Assembly (NCBI GenBank): GCA_003153575.1
Contig: PLZW01000001.1
Span: 235,229 to 284,540, forward strand
DNA: 49,312 bases
Reading direction: 5' to 3'
Origin: Acidimicrobiaceae bacterium
Lineage (GTDB): Bacteria > Actinomycetota > Acidimicrobiia > Acidimicrobiales > RAAP-2
Shown: positions 33,451 through 43,839 of the stretch, in pieces
Layout of the letters: the number at the start of each line of letters is the position of its first letter
How positions within the stretch are numbered: position 1 is the first letter of the stretch
Translations under genes and position numbers: made by a program
Notes under the pieces: generated by a model
The model's input: the letters and a program-made list of their open reading frames with translations, nothing else
Told to the model about the DNA's origin: nothing
The model's database searches: none

Positions 33451-34914
33451 ATGGGCGTCCGGGAGCGAGGAGACCAGTTCCGCCGCCTCGTCCGGACCTC
33501 CGTCGACGACCTCTTCGACCAGCGCAGCCCGTTCGGGCGCCTCGCCCTGACCCATGTACTGATGACGGCCGGTGACACCCTGTTCGCCGTGTCGCTGGCC
33601 GGGTCGTTGTTCTTCTCCATCTCACCCACCGCGGCCAAGGACAAGGTCCTCCTGTACCTCTTACTGACCATGGGCCCGTTCGCCATCGTGGCGCCGGCCC
33701 TCGGGCCGCTGATCGACCGGAGCCGTGGGGCGCGCCGTGCCATGGTGGTCACCTCGGCCCTCGGCCGGGCCGTTCTGTGCCCGTTCGTGGCCCGTGACAT
33801 CCACTCGCTGCTCCTGTTTCCCGAGGCCTTCGTGATGCTGGTGCTGTCGAAGGTGTACCTGGTCACCAAAGGCGCCTTGGTGCCGGAGATGGCGACCCTC
33901 GAGATGATCGACCTCGCAGCCGATCCGGGCGTGGTCGCCCCGTCCCGGGTCGACGGCCCCGACCCGTCCGACCCCACCCCGCCCTACGGGACGCCGCCCC
34001 TGGTCCACGTGGACGACCCGGTGACCGGCGAGGACGTGGTCGAACCCGACCTCGCCACCCTCAACGCCCGCCTCGGTCTGTTGGCCTCGCTGTCCGGATT
34101 CCTGTTCGCCCTGCCGGCCATCGCCATCCTGAAGCTGGCCGGGGCGCCGGCGGTCCTGTGGTCGTGCGCGGCGGTGTTCGTGGCCGCCGTGGTGGCCGGC
34201 ATGCGCCTCCCGGTCCGCCAGATGGCGCGGGCCGCCCGGGAAGCCCGACCGGGTCGGGGGGCGAGGTCCCGCGCCGATCCCGGCGTCACGGTCGAACAGG
34301 CGCCGGTGGCGGACGATTGGCAGACGGACGAGCAACGGGACCTGGCCGCCTTCCGTCCCATCGCCGGTACCCAGGTCATCCTGGCCCTGACCCCGATGTC
34401 GGTGTTGAAGGGCCTGCTCGGCTTCCTCACCTTCCTCTTCGCCTTCGGCCTCCGGCGCGAGGGTGCCGCCACCTGGTGGTTCGGGCTCCTCATCGGTGCC
34501 CTCACCTTGGGTGCGGTGATCGGGGTGCTGCTGGTGGGCCGGATCCGCCGGGTGCTGTCCGAGCAGCAGATGCTGGCCGCCTCCCTGTGGCTGGTGGCTG
34601 GCGTCGGGCTGCTCGGATGGCTCTTCCCGCAACGGGCCCTGCAGGCCCTGGTGGCCACCGCCGTCGGCGCGGCCGGGGCAATGGCCAAGCCGTCGTTCGA
34701 CGCGCTGGTCCAGCGTCACGTCCGCGAGTCGGACCAGGGGCGGGCCTTCGCCCGGTTCGAGACCCGTCTGCAGCTGACCTGGGTGGTCGGGTCGCTGGTG
34801 GGGGTGGTGCTGTCGCTGTCGATCCCGGCCGGCAACCTGGTACTGGCGGCGGTGGCCATGGCGGGAGCCCTCTCCTACATGAGCGCCCTGCACGCCGCGG
34901 CCAACCGGGCCTGA
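33451..34914 (+). CDS. MFS transporter
   Basis: The 487-residue membrane protein has about 12 hydrophobic helices. A loop GPLIDRSRGARRAMV after the second or third helix fits the MFS cytoplasmic motif, and two long hydrophilic loops (around residues 180-215 and 275-310) are unusual in length. Substrate is unknown. ATG 33451 is the start. Confidence 0.8.
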   Translation: MGVRERGDQFRRLVRTSVDDLFDQRSPFGRLALTHVLMTAGDTLFAVSLAGSLFFSISPTAAKDKVLLYLLLTMGPFAIVAPALGPLIDRSRGARRAMVVTSALGRAVLCPFVARDIHSLLLFPEAFVMLVLSKVYLVTKGALVPEMATLEMIDLAADPGVVAPSRVDGPDPSDPTPPYGTPPLVHVDDPVTGEDVVEPDLATLNARLGLLASLSGFLFALPAIAILKLAGAPAVLWSCAAVFVAAVVAGMRLPVRQMARAAREARPGRGARSRADPGVTVEQAPVADDWQTDEQRDLAAFRPIAGTQVILALTPMSVLKGLLGFLTFLFAFGLRREGAATWWFGLLIGALTLGAVIGVLLVGRIRRVLSEQQMLAASLWLVAGVGLLGWLFPQRALQALVATAVGAAGAMAKPSFDALVQRHVRESDQGRAFARFETRLQLTWVVGSLVGVVLSLSIPAGNLVLAAVAMAGALSYMSALHAAANRA

Positions 34915-34935
34915 GGCCGGCCCGCCCCCGCGACA

Positions 34936-34951
34936 CGGCCCGGTCGGGCCG
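34936..34951. terminator. Hairpin between convergent MFS and pckG genes
   Basis: CGGCCC-GGTC-GGGCCG sits in the 39-bp gap between the two stops and could terminate both. It has no T-run. Confidence 0.4.
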
Positions 34952-34953
34952 GG

Positions 34954-36744
34954 TCAGCCCAGCTGCTGCTCCAACTCGTCGACTTCCGCCGCCAGGGCAA
35001 GGGGCAACTTGTCGCCGAACTTGGCGAAGTGCTCCCGGATGGAGGGCACCTCGGCCCGCCACTCGTCGGCGCTCACGCTCAGCAGGGTCGCCATGTCGGC
35101 GTCCGAGACGTCGAGTCCGTCGGTGTTGATGGCCCCGGTGGTCGGAATGAACCCGATGGGCGTCTCGACGGCCTCGCCCTTGCCGCTGACGCGTTCGAAG
35201 ACCCACTCGAGCACCCGGCTGTTTTCGCCGTAGCCGGGCCACAGCCACCGGCCGTCGGCGTCCTTGCGGAACCAGTTGACGTAGAAGATCTTCGGGAGCT
35301 TCTCGGGGTCGGCGCCGGCACCGATGTCCAGCCAGTGGGCGAAGTAGTCGGCCATGTTGTAGCCGCAGAACGGCAGCATGGCGAACGGGTCACGGCGCAG
35401 GTTGCCGACGGCACCGGCGGCGGCGGCCGTGGTCTCGGAGGCCATGATCGAGCCGAGGAACACCCCGTGCTGCCAGTCGCGGGACTGGAAGACCAGCGGC
35501 ACCACCGAGGCACGGCGACCGCCGAACAGGATGGCGTCGATGGGCACGCCGGCCGGGTCCTCCCACTCCGAGGCGATGGCCGGGTCCTGGGCGGCGGGCA
35601 CGGTGAATCGGGCGTTCGGGTGGGCGGCCGGGGTACCGGACGCGGGGGTCCAGTCTTCGCCCTTCCACGACGTGAGGTGGGCGGGGGCCTCATCGGTCAT
35701 GGACTCCCACCACACATCGCCGTCGTCGGTGAGGGCGGTGTTGGTGAAGATGGCGTTGTCGTCCATGGTGAGCATGGCGTTCGGGTTGGTGTGCGTGTTG
35801 GTACCCGGGGCCACGCCGAAGAATCCGGCCTCAGGGTTGATGGCATACAGGCGGCCGTCGGCCCCGAACTTCATCCAGCAGATGTCGTCGCCCACCGTTT
35901 CGACCTTCCAGTCGGGCAGCGTGGGGATCAGCATGGCCAGATTGGTCTTGCCGCAGGCCGACGGGAAGGCGCCGGTCACGTATCGGGTCTCGCCCGCCGG
36001 CGACGTCAGCTTGAGGATGAGCATGTGCTCGGCCAGCCAGTTGTCGTCCCGGGCCATGACCGAGGCGATGCGGAGGGCGAAGCACTTCTTGCCGAGCAGT
36101 GCGTTACCGCCGTAGCCGGAGCCGTACGACCAGATCTCGCGGGTCTCGGGGAAGTGCACGATGTACTTGTTGTCGGCGTCGCACGGCCACGGGACGTCGG
36201 CCTGCCCATCGGCGAGTGGCATGCCGACCGAGTGGAGGCAGGGGACGAACTCACCCTCGGTGCCGAGCACCTCGAGTGCGCCCCGGCCCATGCGGGTCAT
36301 GATGCGCATGGACACGGCCACGTAGGCCGAGTCGGTGATCTCCACGCCGATGTGGGCGATGGTCGAGCCCAGCGGGCCCATCGAGTAGGGCACCACGTAC
36401 ATGGAGCGGCCCTTCATCGAGCCCCGGAAGAGGTCGGTGAGCACGGCGCGCATCTCGTTCGGGTCGCGCCAGTTGTTGGTGGGCCCGGCGTCGGACTCGT
36501 CGGTCGAGCAGATGTAGGTCCGGTCCTCCACCCGGGCGACATCGCCCGGATCGGAGTGGGCCCAGTAGCTGTTGGGGCGCTTGGCCTCCGCCAACTTGGT
36601 GAACGTGCCTTGGTCGACGAGCAGCTGGCAGAGCCGGTCGTACTCTTCGGCGGAACCGTCGCACCAGACGACCTCGTCCGGCTGGGCGAGCGCGGCCACC
36701 TCGTCGACCCATGCGATCAGCTTCTTGTGCTCGGTGGGTGGCAT
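34954..36744 (-). CDS. pckG: Phosphoenolpyruvate carboxykinase (GTP)
   Basis: PEPCK converts oxaloacetate and GTP to PEP and CO2, the first step of gluconeogenesis. The 596-residue product has the GTP-type active-site loop FPSACGKTN (C264, K266, T267), [10 protein letters not shown] (285-294), [12 protein letters not shown] and [15 protein letters not shown] 36744 has AGGAGG upstream. The leader region contains two strong hairpins. It faces the MFS gene and is divergent from thiL. Confidence 0.97.
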   Translation of the reverse strand: MPPTEHKKLIAWVDEVAALAQPDEVVWCDGSAEEYDRLCQLLVDQGTFTKLAEAKRPNSYWAHSDPGDVARVEDRTYICSTDESDAGPTNNWRDPNEMRAVLTDLFRGSMKGRSMYVVPYSMGPLGSTIAHIGVEITDSAYVAVSMRIMTRMGRGALEVLGTEGEFVPCLHSVGMPLADGQADVPWPCDADNKYIVHFPETREIWSYGSGYGGNALLGKKCFALRIASVMARDDNWLAEHMLILKLTSPAGETRYVTGAFPSACGKTNLAMLIPTLPDWKVETVGDDICWMKFGADGRLYAINPEAGFFGVAPGTNTHTNPNAMLTMDDNAIFTNTALTDDGDVWWESMTDEAPAHLTSWKGEDWTPASGTPAAHPNARFTVPAAQDPAIASEWEDPAGVPIDAILFGGRRASVVPLVFQSRDWQHGVFLGSIMASETTAAAAGAVGNLRRDPFAMLPFCGYNMADYFAHWLDIGAGADPEKLPKIFYVNWFRKDADGRWLWPGYGENSRVLEWVFERVSGKGEAVETPIGFIPTTGAINTDGLDVSDADMATLLSVSADEWRAEVPSIREHFAKFGDKLPLALAAEVDELEQQLG

Positions 36745-36771
36745 GGGCTGGTTCTTCCTCCTCGGTTGACC

Positions 36772-36809
36772 GGCGACCCCGGGGGTCGCCGTCCACGCGT
36801 CCCGCGTGG
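36772..36809 (-). promoter_or_regulatory. Two adjacent hairpins in the pckG leader region
   Basis: GGCGACC-CCGGG-GGTCGCC (core of 36772-36790) and CCACGCG-TCC-CGCGTGG (36793-36809) are perfect inverted repeats 28 to 65 nt before the pckG ATG. A weak promoter candidate on the same strand, TTGTCA (36853-36858) and TACTAT (36832-36837), would put both in the 5' UTR. They may be an attenuator or a regulator site. Confidence 0.35.
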
Positions 36810-36950
36810 TGGCTCTGGGCACGGGTCGCCAATAGTAGTGGGGTCGGGCCGGTGACAATGCTAGGCAAGTCACGTGCGCACACCCAATTCGGAGGTCCGA
36901 CCGATGGGGGATGCAGGTTCGGGCCGAGCGGGGCCGACCGGGGGAGTCGG

Positions 36951-37895
36951 GTGACGCCCGGACAGGACGAGTTCGCGCTGATCGAGGCGCTGCGGGCCCG
37001 CTTCGAGGCGCCCGGGGGCGGCCTGGACCACGGTGACCTGGGGATCGGCGACGACGCGGCCGCCGTCACCCTGCCCGGACCGGGCCGGGTGGTCCTGGCC
37101 ACCGACCTGGTGGTGGAGGGGGTGCATGTCGACCGGGCGGTGAGCACGCCGGAGGACATCGGCTGGAAGGCGCTGATGGCGGCGGTGTCCGACATCGGCG
37201 CCATGGGGTGTGCGCCGTCCCACGCCCTGCTTTCCGTCGCCGCGCCGGCGGGCTTCCCGATCGACCGGCTGGGCGACGGTGTGGCCGAGGCGGCGGCGGC
37301 GACGGGGTGCGTGGTGGTCGGCGGCGACCTGTCGGCCTCCCCGGTGCTGGTGGTGTCGGTGACGGCCATCGGTCCGGCGGGCCATGACGGCACCCACTTG
37401 CTCACGCGGGCCGGAGCCCGGTCGGGGGACAGGCTGTTCGTGACCGGGCCGACGGGTGGCTCGGCAGCCGGGCTGCGACTGTTGTCGTCCGCCACCTCCC
37501 CGGTCCCGCCCGCCCTGTCGGCGGCGCACCGTCGGCCCGTCGCCCGACTCCGCGAGGGGGTGGTCGCGCGGGGTGCCGGTGCCTCAGCAGCCGTCGACGT
37601 GTCCGACGGGCTCGTGGCCGACCTGGTCCGTCTGGCCGAGGCCTCGGGGGTCGGGCTCGACCTCGTCGTCGGCGACGCGGTGGTGGCCGTCGGGGCGACG
37701 CGCAACGAGGCGCTCGGCGGCGGCGAAGACTACGAACTGGTCCTGGCCACGCCCGATCCCGATGCCCTCGTGGTCGCCTTCGCCGCCGCCGGGCTGCGGC
37801 CGCCGTTGGCCATCGGGGTGTGCACCGAGCGCTCCGCCGGGTCGGTGCTCGACGGGGGACCGCTGCCCCCGGGGGGCTGGCGGCACGAGTTCTGA
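36951..37895 (+). CDS. thiL: Thiamine-phosphate kinase
   Basis: ThiL phosphorylates thiamine monophosphate to thiamine diphosphate, the cofactor used by Kgd. The 314-residue product has GIGDDAAAV near 31, [35 protein letters not shown] and [11 protein letters not shown], all metal and nucleotide sites of the family. GTG 36951 has GGGGGAG 4 nt upstream. Its position just before rpmB, fakA and recG is conserved in actinobacteria. Confidence 0.93.
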   Translation: MTPGQDEFALIEALRARFEAPGGGLDHGDLGIGDDAAAVTLPGPGRVVLATDLVVEGVHVDRAVSTPEDIGWKALMAAVSDIGAMGCAPSHALLSVAAPAGFPIDRLGDGVAEAAAATGCVVVGGDLSASPVLVVSVTAIGPAGHDGTHLLTRAGARSGDRLFVTGPTGGSAAGLRLLSSATSPVPPALSAAHRRPVARLREGVVARGAGASAAVDVSDGLVADLVRLAEASGVGLDLVVGDAVVAVGATRNEALGGGEDYELVLATPDPDALVVAFAAAGLRPPLAIGVCTERSAGSVLDGGPLPPGGWRHEF

Positions 37896-37918
37896 AGGTA
37901 GAGGTTGTCTCACGCCCA

Positions 37919-37972
37919 GGCCGGGAGTCCGGCCGGGAGTCAGCCCGGGAAGTCCGGCGGGGGAGTCAGCCC
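37919..37972. repeat. Short imperfect direct repeats between thiL and rpmB
   Basis: GGCCGGGAGTC occurs at 37919-37929 and 37931-37941; GGGAGTCAGCCC occurs at 37935-37946 and 37961-37972. The last copy runs over the rpmB stop codon (37966-37968). They probably arose by slippage. Confidence 0.6.
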
Positions 37973-38175
37973 AGGAAGCTGCGGATCGGGCGCTTGGTGA
38001 CCTTGCCCGAGCGGATGCACGACGTGCACACGTTGAGGCGCTTGGGCGCCCCGTCCACGACGGCGCGCACCCTCTGGATGTTGGGATCCCAACGACGCTT
38101 CGTCCGCCGGTGGGAGTGACTGATGTTCATTCCGAACGACGGCTTCTTGCCGCAGACCTCGCACACCGCTGCCAT
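37966..38175 (-). CDS. rpmB: Ribosomal protein L28, zinc-binding (C+) form
   Basis: The 69-residue L28 has two CxxC pairs (C5/C8 and C50/C53), marking the zinc-containing form, plus the core [15 protein letters not shown] 38175 is preceded by GGAG 4 nt upstream. It is divergent from the fakA-like gene, 58 bp apart, so the long housekeeping operon has its promoter here. Confidence 0.97.
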   Translation of the reverse strand: MAAVCEVCGKKPSFGMNISHSHRRTKRRWDPNIQRVRAVVDGAPKRLNVCTSCIRSGKVTKRPIRSFLG

Positions 38176-38233
38176 GACACTCCGACTTCCTCTAAGAACC
38201 TCTGGGTAAGTCGCAAAGGTTAGCATCCTGCCC

Positions 38234-39913
38234 ATGGTCGCCCTCGACGCCTTGGATTCCGCCGCGCTCGCCCGCGTGATCGGAACCTTCCGGGACGGCC
38301 TGCGCAGTCACCAGCAGCTCATCAACCGGATGAATGTCTACCCCGTGCCGGACGGGGACACCGGCACCAACATGGCCCTCACCATGGAATCGGTGGCCAC
38401 TGAACTCGACGGACTCGGGTCGACGGACCTCGACGCCACGTGTCGGGCCATCGCCCACGGCTCGTTGATGGGGGCCCGGGGGAACTCGGGCGTGATCTTG
38501 AGCCAGCTGCTGCGGGGCCTGTCCGACGGGCTCAACGTCGCCGGCGGCCGGCCCGGGGCACCGGACCTGGCCGGGGCGCTGGTGACCGCCGACCGGCTCG
38601 CCCGCGAGGCCGTCCAGCGGCCGGTGGAAGGGACGATCCTGACCGTGGCCCGGGGGGCTGCCGTCCGGGCCAGCGCGGCGGCCGACCGCGGCGGGAACCT
38701 GGTGGTCGTGGCCGAGGCGGCCCGGGCGGGCGCGGCCGAGGCCCTGGCCCGCACCCCCGACCTGCTGGCGGTGCTCGCCCAGGCCGGTGTGGTCGATGCC
38801 GGCGGGACCGGCTACCTGTTGCTGTTCGACGCCCTGCTGGCCGTGGTCGACGACCGGAAGATGCCCGAACCGCCCGAGCTGCCCGAGGTGGCGGGTGTGG
38901 CCGGCACCGGCCTGTCCAGCGGGTCGGCGGCCGAACGCGAGGCCTACGCGGAGCTGGCCGGGCTCCGCTACGAGGTCATGTACCTGCTCGAGGCCGCGGA
39001 CGAGACCATCCCCGCCTTCAAGGAGGTGTGGGCCGGACTCGGGGACTCGATCGTGGTGGTCGGCGGCGACGGGTTGTGGAACTGCCACATCCACACCGAC
39101 GAGGTCGGTCCGGCCATCGAGGCCTGCCTCGACGCCGGGCGGCCGCGGTCGATCCGGGTCACCGATCTGCTGGAGGAGGTGGAAGAGGAGCGCTGGGTGC
39201 GCGAAGGCGCCGGCGACCAGGCGTCGGGCCCGTCCGAAGCGCCGCTCGGGCCGACCCCGGTGACCAGCGTGGTGGCCGTGGCCAGCGGCGACGGCATCGG
39301 GCGCATCTTCCGTTCGCTCGGAGTCCAGCGGCTGATCGCCGGGGGCCAGTCGATGAACCCGTCGATCGCCGAGCTGGTGGAGGCGGTGGACGCCCTCGAC
39401 TCCGACGAGGTCATCGTCCTGCCCAACAACGGGAACATCCGCCCGGTGGCCAACCGGGTCGACGAGCTGAGCGTCAAACGTGTCTGGGTGGTGCCCACCG
39501 AGACCATCACCGAGGGGTTCGCCGCGCTCCTCGCCTACGATCCCGAGGCCGGGGGCGAGGCCAACGCCGCGGCCATGGAGGCCACCGCCCGCAGAGTGGT
39601 GCCCGGCGAGGTGACCCGGGCCGTCCGCGACGCCGAGACGGCGGCCGGTCCCGTCCGCACCGGCGACTGGTTGGGTCTGTCCCGCGACGGCATCGAGGTG
39701 GTGGGCGACACCCTGTCGGCCGCGGCCTGCGGGCTCCTCGAGCTCCTGGTCACCGCCGACCACGACCTGGTCACGATCATCGAGGGGGAGGGCTCGGGAG
39801 CGGCCGACACCCGTCGGATCACCGAGTGGTTGAAGGAGGCCCGACCCGTGGTGGAGACCGAGGTGCACCACGGAGGCCAACCGCTCTATCCGTACCTGTT
39901 CTCCATCGAGTGA
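38234..39913 (+). CDS. DAK2/DegV-linked fatty acid kinase catalytic subunit (FakA-like)
   Basis: FakA phosphorylates fatty acids bound to a FakB (DegV) partner. The 559-residue protein has the nucleotide and metal motif [12 protein letters not shown] (D40, D42), [17 protein letters not shown], and [10 protein letters not shown] in the DhaL domain (1-200), then the FakA-specific middle domain with [10 protein letters not shown] and the C-terminal DegV-like half with [11 protein letters not shown]. No fakB is in the window. The stop overlaps the recG start as GTGA. Confidence 0.88.
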   Translation: MVALDALDSAALARVIGTFRDGLRSHQQLINRMNVYPVPDGDTGTNMALTMESVATELDGLGSTDLDATCRAIAHGSLMGARGNSGVILSQLLRGLSDGLNVAGGRPGAPDLAGALVTADRLAREAVQRPVEGTILTVARGAAVRASAAADRGGNLVVVAEAARAGAAEALARTPDLLAVLAQAGVVDAGGTGYLLLFDALLAVVDDRKMPEPPELPEVAGVAGTGLSSGSAAEREAYAELAGLRYEVMYLLEAADETIPAFKEVWAGLGDSIVVVGGDGLWNCHIHTDEVGPAIEACLDAGRPRSIRVTDLLEEVEEERWVREGAGDQASGPSEAPLGPTPVTSVVAVASGDGIGRIFRSLGVQRLIAGGQSMNPSIAELVEAVDALDSDEVIVLPNNGNIRPVANRVDELSVKRVWVVPTETITEGFAALLAYDPEAGGEANAAAMEATARRVVPGEVTRAVRDAETAAGPVRTGDWLGLSRDGIEVVGDTLSAAACGLLELLVTADHDLVTIIEGEGSGAADTRRITEWLKEARPVVETEVHHGGQPLYPYLFSIE

Positions 39914-42144
39914 CGGGATCGGCACCGGCACCCGGCGCAGCGTCCTCCTCCTCGGGGCGCCGGCTGCAGCAGCTCGCCGACCTGCCGGTGACCGTACTGC
40001 GCGGCGTCGGGACGTCGGTGGCCGGCGACTTGGCCGAGCTCGGCGTCGTCACCGTCTTCGACCTGCTCACCCACTATCCGCGCCGCTACATCGACGGCAC
40101 CCGGATGGTCACCGTGGACCAACTGTCCGACGGGGAGAAGGCGACGGTGCTGGCCACGGTGCGCCGGGTCAACGCCCCACCGGCCCGGTCGGGTCGCGGC
40201 CGCCGGCCCCCGGCCCGGGTGGAGCTCGACATCGTCGATGCCGGCGGTCGGATGCGGGTGGTCTTCTTCAACCAGTCCTGGCGGGCCCGCCAGCTGCCGG
40301 TGGGGACGCTGGCCCTCTTCTTCGGACCGGTGACCACATTCCGTGACGCGCTGCAGATGGTCAATCCCACCGTAGAAGTCCTGCGGGGCGCCGACGAGTC
40401 GGCGACCGACGACGACGACGGTCCGTCTTCGGGCCGCATCTACCCCGTCTACCCCTTGACGGAAAAGGCCGCCCTCACCTCGGCCCGGATCGGCCGACTG
40501 GTGCACGAGGCCCTCGACCGGGCCGGCCCGTTCGATGACCCGCTGGACGAGGGGATCCGAATCCGTCACGGGTTCCTCGACCGGACAGCCGCCTTCGCCG
40601 GCATCCACCGCCCGACTGCCATGGCCGAGGTCGAACCGGCCCGACGCCGCCTGGCCTTCGATGAACTGCTCCGCCTCCAGTTGGCGCTGGTCCTGCGCCG
40701 CCAGCGCCTCCACGAGGACGCCCGCGGCATCGCCCACGCCACCACCCGCCCCGACGGGCCCACCCTGGTGGAGCAGTTCGTGGGGCGGCTGCCCTTCCCG
40801 TTGACGACGGCCCAGGTCCGGGCCGTTGCCGACCTGGCCGACGACCTCGGCGGCCCGCTGCCCATGCACCGGCTGCTCCAGGGCGACGTGGGATCGGGCA
40901 AGACGGTGGTGGCCGTGGCCGCTCTGCTCTTCGCGGTGGAGGGCCACCACCAGGGCGCCCTGATGGCGCCGACCGAGGTCCTGGCCGAGCAGCACGCCGC
41001 CGAGGTCCGGCGCCTCGTCGACGGTCTCACGGTGCCGGACCCGACGACCCTGGCTGGCGAGCGCCCGCTGCGGGTGGCCCTGCTCACCAGCCGGACCGGC
41101 GCCGCCGACCGGGCCGCCATCCACGAAGGACTGGCCGGCGGGACGGTGGATCTGCTGGTCGGCACCCACGCGCTGCTGACCGACCGGGTCGTCTTCGATT
41201 CGCTCGGCGTGGTGGTGATCGACGAGCAGCACCGGTTCGGCGTCGAACAGCGGGCGGCGCTGCGCGACAAGGGGCGGGGCGAGGACGGACAGGGGAGCGA
41301 CCCCGATCTCCTGGTCATGACGGCGACCCCGATCCCCCGCACAGCGGCCATGGTCGTCTTCGGCGACCTCGACATGACCGTCATCGACGAGATGCCCCCC
41401 GGCCGGCTGCCCGTGGTCACCTCGTGGCTGCGGACCCCGCTCGAGGCGGCAGAGGCGTGGTCCCGGGTGGTGGAGCAGGTGGGCTCCGGGCACCGGGCCT
41501 TCGTGGTCTGCGCGTTGGTCGATGGCTCCGAGAAGGTCGAGGCCGCTTCGGCCAAGGCCGAGGCCGAACGGTTGTCCGACCACGAGCTCACCGGGCTCCG
41601 GGTCGGCCTCCTGCACGGGCAGATGAAGCCGGCCGACAAGGAACAGGCCATGGAGGGGTTCCGGGCGGGGGATCTCGACGTGCTCGTGGCGACGACGGTC
41701 ATCGAAGTGGGTGTCGACATTCCCGACGCCTCGGTGATGGTCATCGAGGACGCCGACCGGTTCGGCATCGCCCAACTCCACCAGTTGCGGGGCCGGGTGG
41801 GCCGCAGCGGCGAGCCGGCGTGGTGCTTCCTGCTGTCCGAGTCCGACTCGCCGGAGGCGACGGCCCGGCTCGAGGCCGTGGAGGCCAGCACCGACGGATT
41901 CGTCCTGGCCGACGTCGACCTCGAACTGCGCGGGGAGGGGACCATCCTCGGTGCCCGCCAGAAGGGGCGCTCCGATCTGAGGCTGGCCCGGCTGCTGTCC
42001 GACCGGGACCTGGTCGTCGACGCCCGCTCCCTGGCCGTCGAGCTGGTGGAGGCCGACCTGAACCTGCACGACCACCGGCTGCTGGTCGAGGAGCTGCGGC
42101 TCTTCATCGACGACGACGAAGCCGAGTTCCTGTTCAAGAGCTGA
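39910..42144 (+). CDS. recG: ATP-dependent DNA helicase RecG
   Basis: RecG reverses stalled forks and processes Holliday junctions. The 744-residue product has an N-terminal wedge/OB region (LRGVGTSVAGDLAELGV, then VVFFNQSWRARQLPVG), Walker A GDVGSGKT (325-332), the DEQH box VIDEQHRFG, TATPIPRT and the C-terminal TRG-like segment QLHQLRGRVGRSG. GTG 39910 overlaps the upstream stop (GTGA), so the long open frame upstream is not used. Confidence 0.96.
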   Translation: MTGSAPAPGAASSSSGRRLQQLADLPVTVLRGVGTSVAGDLAELGVVTVFDLLTHYPRRYIDGTRMVTVDQLSDGEKATVLATVRRVNAPPARSGRGRRPPARVELDIVDAGGRMRVVFFNQSWRARQLPVGTLALFFGPVTTFRDALQMVNPTVEVLRGADESATDDDDGPSSGRIYPVYPLTEKAALTSARIGRLVHEALDRAGPFDDPLDEGIRIRHGFLDRTAAFAGIHRPTAMAEVEPARRRLAFDELLRLQLALVLRRQRLHEDARGIAHATTRPDGPTLVEQFVGRLPFPLTTAQVRAVADLADDLGGPLPMHRLLQGDVGSGKTVVAVAALLFAVEGHHQGALMAPTEVLAEQHAAEVRRLVDGLTVPDPTTLAGERPLRVALLTSRTGAADRAAIHEGLAGGTVDLLVGTHALLTDRVVFDSLGVVVIDEQHRFGVEQRAALRDKGRGEDGQGSDPDLLVMTATPIPRTAAMVVFGDLDMTVIDEMPPGRLPVVTSWLRTPLEAAEAWSRVVEQVGSGHRAFVVCALVDGSEKVEAASAKAEAERLSDHELTGLRVGLLHGQMKPADKEQAMEGFRAGDLDVLVATTVIEVGVDIPDASVMVIEDADRFGIAQLHQLRGRVGRSGEPAWCFLLSESDSPEATARLEAVEASTDGFVLADVDLELRGEGTILGARQKGRSDLRLARLLSDRDLVVDARSLAVELVEADLNLHDHRLLVEELRLFIDDDEAEFLFKS

Positions 42145-42199
42145 GATCCCGACGCCGGCACGCTGCCGATCCGGGAGGGCGCGCCGGTAGGGTGGATCG

Positions 42200-42757
42200 A
42201 TGCGTGTGATCAGCGGGGAGTACCGGGGCAGGCGCCTGAAGGCGCCGGCCGGCGGACACGTGCGCCCGACGTCGGACCGCGTGCGGGAGGCCATCTTCGA
42301 CATCCTGTACAGCCTGGGCGGGGTCGACGGCTTCCAGGTGGCCGACCTGTTCGCCGGCTCGGGAGCGCTCGGCATCGAGGCGCTGTCCCGCGGAGCGGCT
42401 TCGGTCACCTTCGTGGAACGGGACCCGGCATCGATCGCCGCCGTGCGGGCCAACCTGGCCTCGGCCGGGCTGGATGACGCCGAGGCCCGGGGCGAGGCCA
42501 CGGTGATCCGGGCCGACGTCGACTCGTGGGTGACCTCGACCGCCTCGCGCTACGACCTCGTGCTGTGCGACCCACCCTACGACTACGACGGTTGGGAGTC
42601 GCTGGTCACCCGCCTGCCGGGCGATCTCGTCGTCCTCGAATCGGGGGCCGAGCTGCCGTCGGTGCCGGGGTGGGTCGTACTCAGATCCAAACGGTATGGG
42701 GGTACCATCGTCACGGTCGCCCGTCCCGATCGGGCATCCGAGAAAGGTGTCTCGTGA
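42200..42757 (+). CDS. rsmD: 16S rRNA (guanine966-N2)-methyltransferase
   Basis: RsmD methylates G966 of 16S rRNA. The 185-residue product shows RPTSDRVREAIF (22-33), the SAM site DLFAGSGALGIEALSRGA (49-66) and the catalytic DPPY (124-127). ATG 42200. Its stop overlaps the coaD start as GTGA; rsmD-coaD is one of the most conserved bacterial gene pairs. Confidence 0.96.
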   Translation: MRVISGEYRGRRLKAPAGGHVRPTSDRVREAIFDILYSLGGVDGFQVADLFAGSGALGIEALSRGAASVTFVERDPASIAAVRANLASAGLDDAEARGEATVIRADVDSWVTSTASRYDLVLCDPPYDYDGWESLVTRLPGDLVVLESGAELPSVPGWVVLRSKRYGGTIVTVARPDRASEKGVS

Positions 42758-43236
42758 GGATTGCGCTCATCCCGGGGTCGTTCGATCCCGTCCACAACGG
42801 GCATCTCGAGGTCATCGAGCGGGCGGCGCGCCTGTTCGACGAAGTCGTGGTGGCCGCCCTGCGCAATCCGCAGAAGAGCGAGGCGCTGTTCGACGACGAC
42901 GAGCGTCGCGAGATGCTCGAGGAGGCGTTGACCCACCTGGCCAACGTGCGCATCGTCTCGATGACCACCCTGGTGGTGAACGTGGCCCAGGAGGTCGGGG
43001 CCAGCGCCATCGTCAAGGGGCTCCGGGCCGTGTCCGACTTCGAGAACGAGCTCCAGATGGCGCAGATGAACAAGCAGCTGTCCGGGGTCGAGACCCTGTT
43101 CATCCCCACCAGTTCGGCGCACTCCTTCATCGCCTCCCGACTGTTGCGTGAGGTGGCACGCTTCGGCGGCGACGTCACCGCTTTCGTGCCCAAAGTGGTC
43201 GCCCAGCGCCTCGAGGAGAAGTTCGCTGGTGAGTGA
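42754..43236 (+). CDS. coaD: Pantetheine-phosphate adenylyltransferase
   Basis: CoaD makes dephospho-CoA from 4'-phosphopantetheine and ATP. The 160-residue product is full length with PGSFDPVHNGHLEV (HxGH motif) and the C-terminal TSSAHSFIASRLLREVA. GTG 42754 overlaps the rsmD stop. AGAAAGG lies just upstream. Confidence 0.97.
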   Translation: MRIALIPGSFDPVHNGHLEVIERAARLFDEVVVAALRNPQKSEALFDDDERREMLEEALTHLANVRIVSMTTLVVNVAQEVGASAIVKGLRAVSDFENELQMAQMNKQLSGVETLFIPTSSAHSFIASRLLREVARFGGDVTAFVPKVVAQRLEEKFAGE

Positions 43237-43831
43237 CGTCTTCGACGACCTCGACCAGGAAGTGGCCGACGGCGAGCAGGCCGACGCCGAGGCCTACATG
43301 CGCAGCGCGCTCGACGTGGTCCTGAACGCCAAACCGATGCCGTTGTCGTCGTCGGTCCGCATCGAGCGCGACGAGCTGGTCGAGCTGCTGGAGGGAGCGC
43401 TCGAGCGCATCCCCGAGGAGATCCGCCAGGCACGCTGGTTGCTGAAGGAGCGGGTGGAATTCCTGGCTGAGACCGAGCGGAAGGCCGCCACCATCATGGA
43501 AGAGGCCCGGGTCCAGACGGAGCGGATGGTGCAGCGGACCGAGGTCGTGCGCCAGGCCAACCACGTGTCGCAGCGGATCCTGGACGACGCCAATGATGAG
43601 GCCCGGCGACTGCGCCACGAGGCCGAGGACTACGCCGACAAGAAGCTCGCCAGCTTCGAGATCGTCCTCGACCGGACCATGAAGACGGTCCAGGCCGGTC
43701 GGGAGAAGCTTCAGGTCAGCCCCATCCCCGCCGTCGAGATCGGGGACCAGGGGGATACGACGCTCGCCGCATCCGGGTCCGTCCTCGGCGACGACGAGCC
43801 GGAGGGCTTCTTCGACCAGGACCTCGCCTGA
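43229..43831 (+). CDS. SepIVA-like coiled-coil cell-division protein
   Basis: The 200-residue protein is mainly one long coiled coil (about 45-185) rich in Glu/Arg/Ala, with AEDYADKKLASFEIVLDRTMKTV close to the DivIVA-like SepIVA (Rv2927c) of mycobacteria. Its place directly before the DUF177 gene also fits that genome order. SepIVA is needed for septation and envelope growth. GTG 43229 overlaps coaD by 8 nt and has GAGGAG upstream. Orthology is inferred from pattern and order. Confidence 0.75.
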   Translation: MSDVFDDLDQEVADGEQADAEAYMRSALDVVLNAKPMPLSSSVRIERDELVELLEGALERIPEEIRQARWLLKERVEFLAETERKAATIMEEARVQTERMVQRTEVVRQANHVSQRILDDANDEARRLRHEAEDYADKKLASFEIVLDRTMKTVQAGREKLQVSPIPAVEIGDQGDTTLAASGSVLGDDEPEGFFDQDLA

Positions 43832-43839
43832 GGCGGGTC

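Noticed and set aside
38440..39909. Extension of recG upstream through the fakA-like gene
   Set aside because: This frame is an out-of-frame Arg/Gly-rich shadow; RecG homology begins just after GTG 39910.
39886..42501. 871-codon open frame opposite recG
   Set aside because: Shadow of recG and rsmD, with no recognisable domain.
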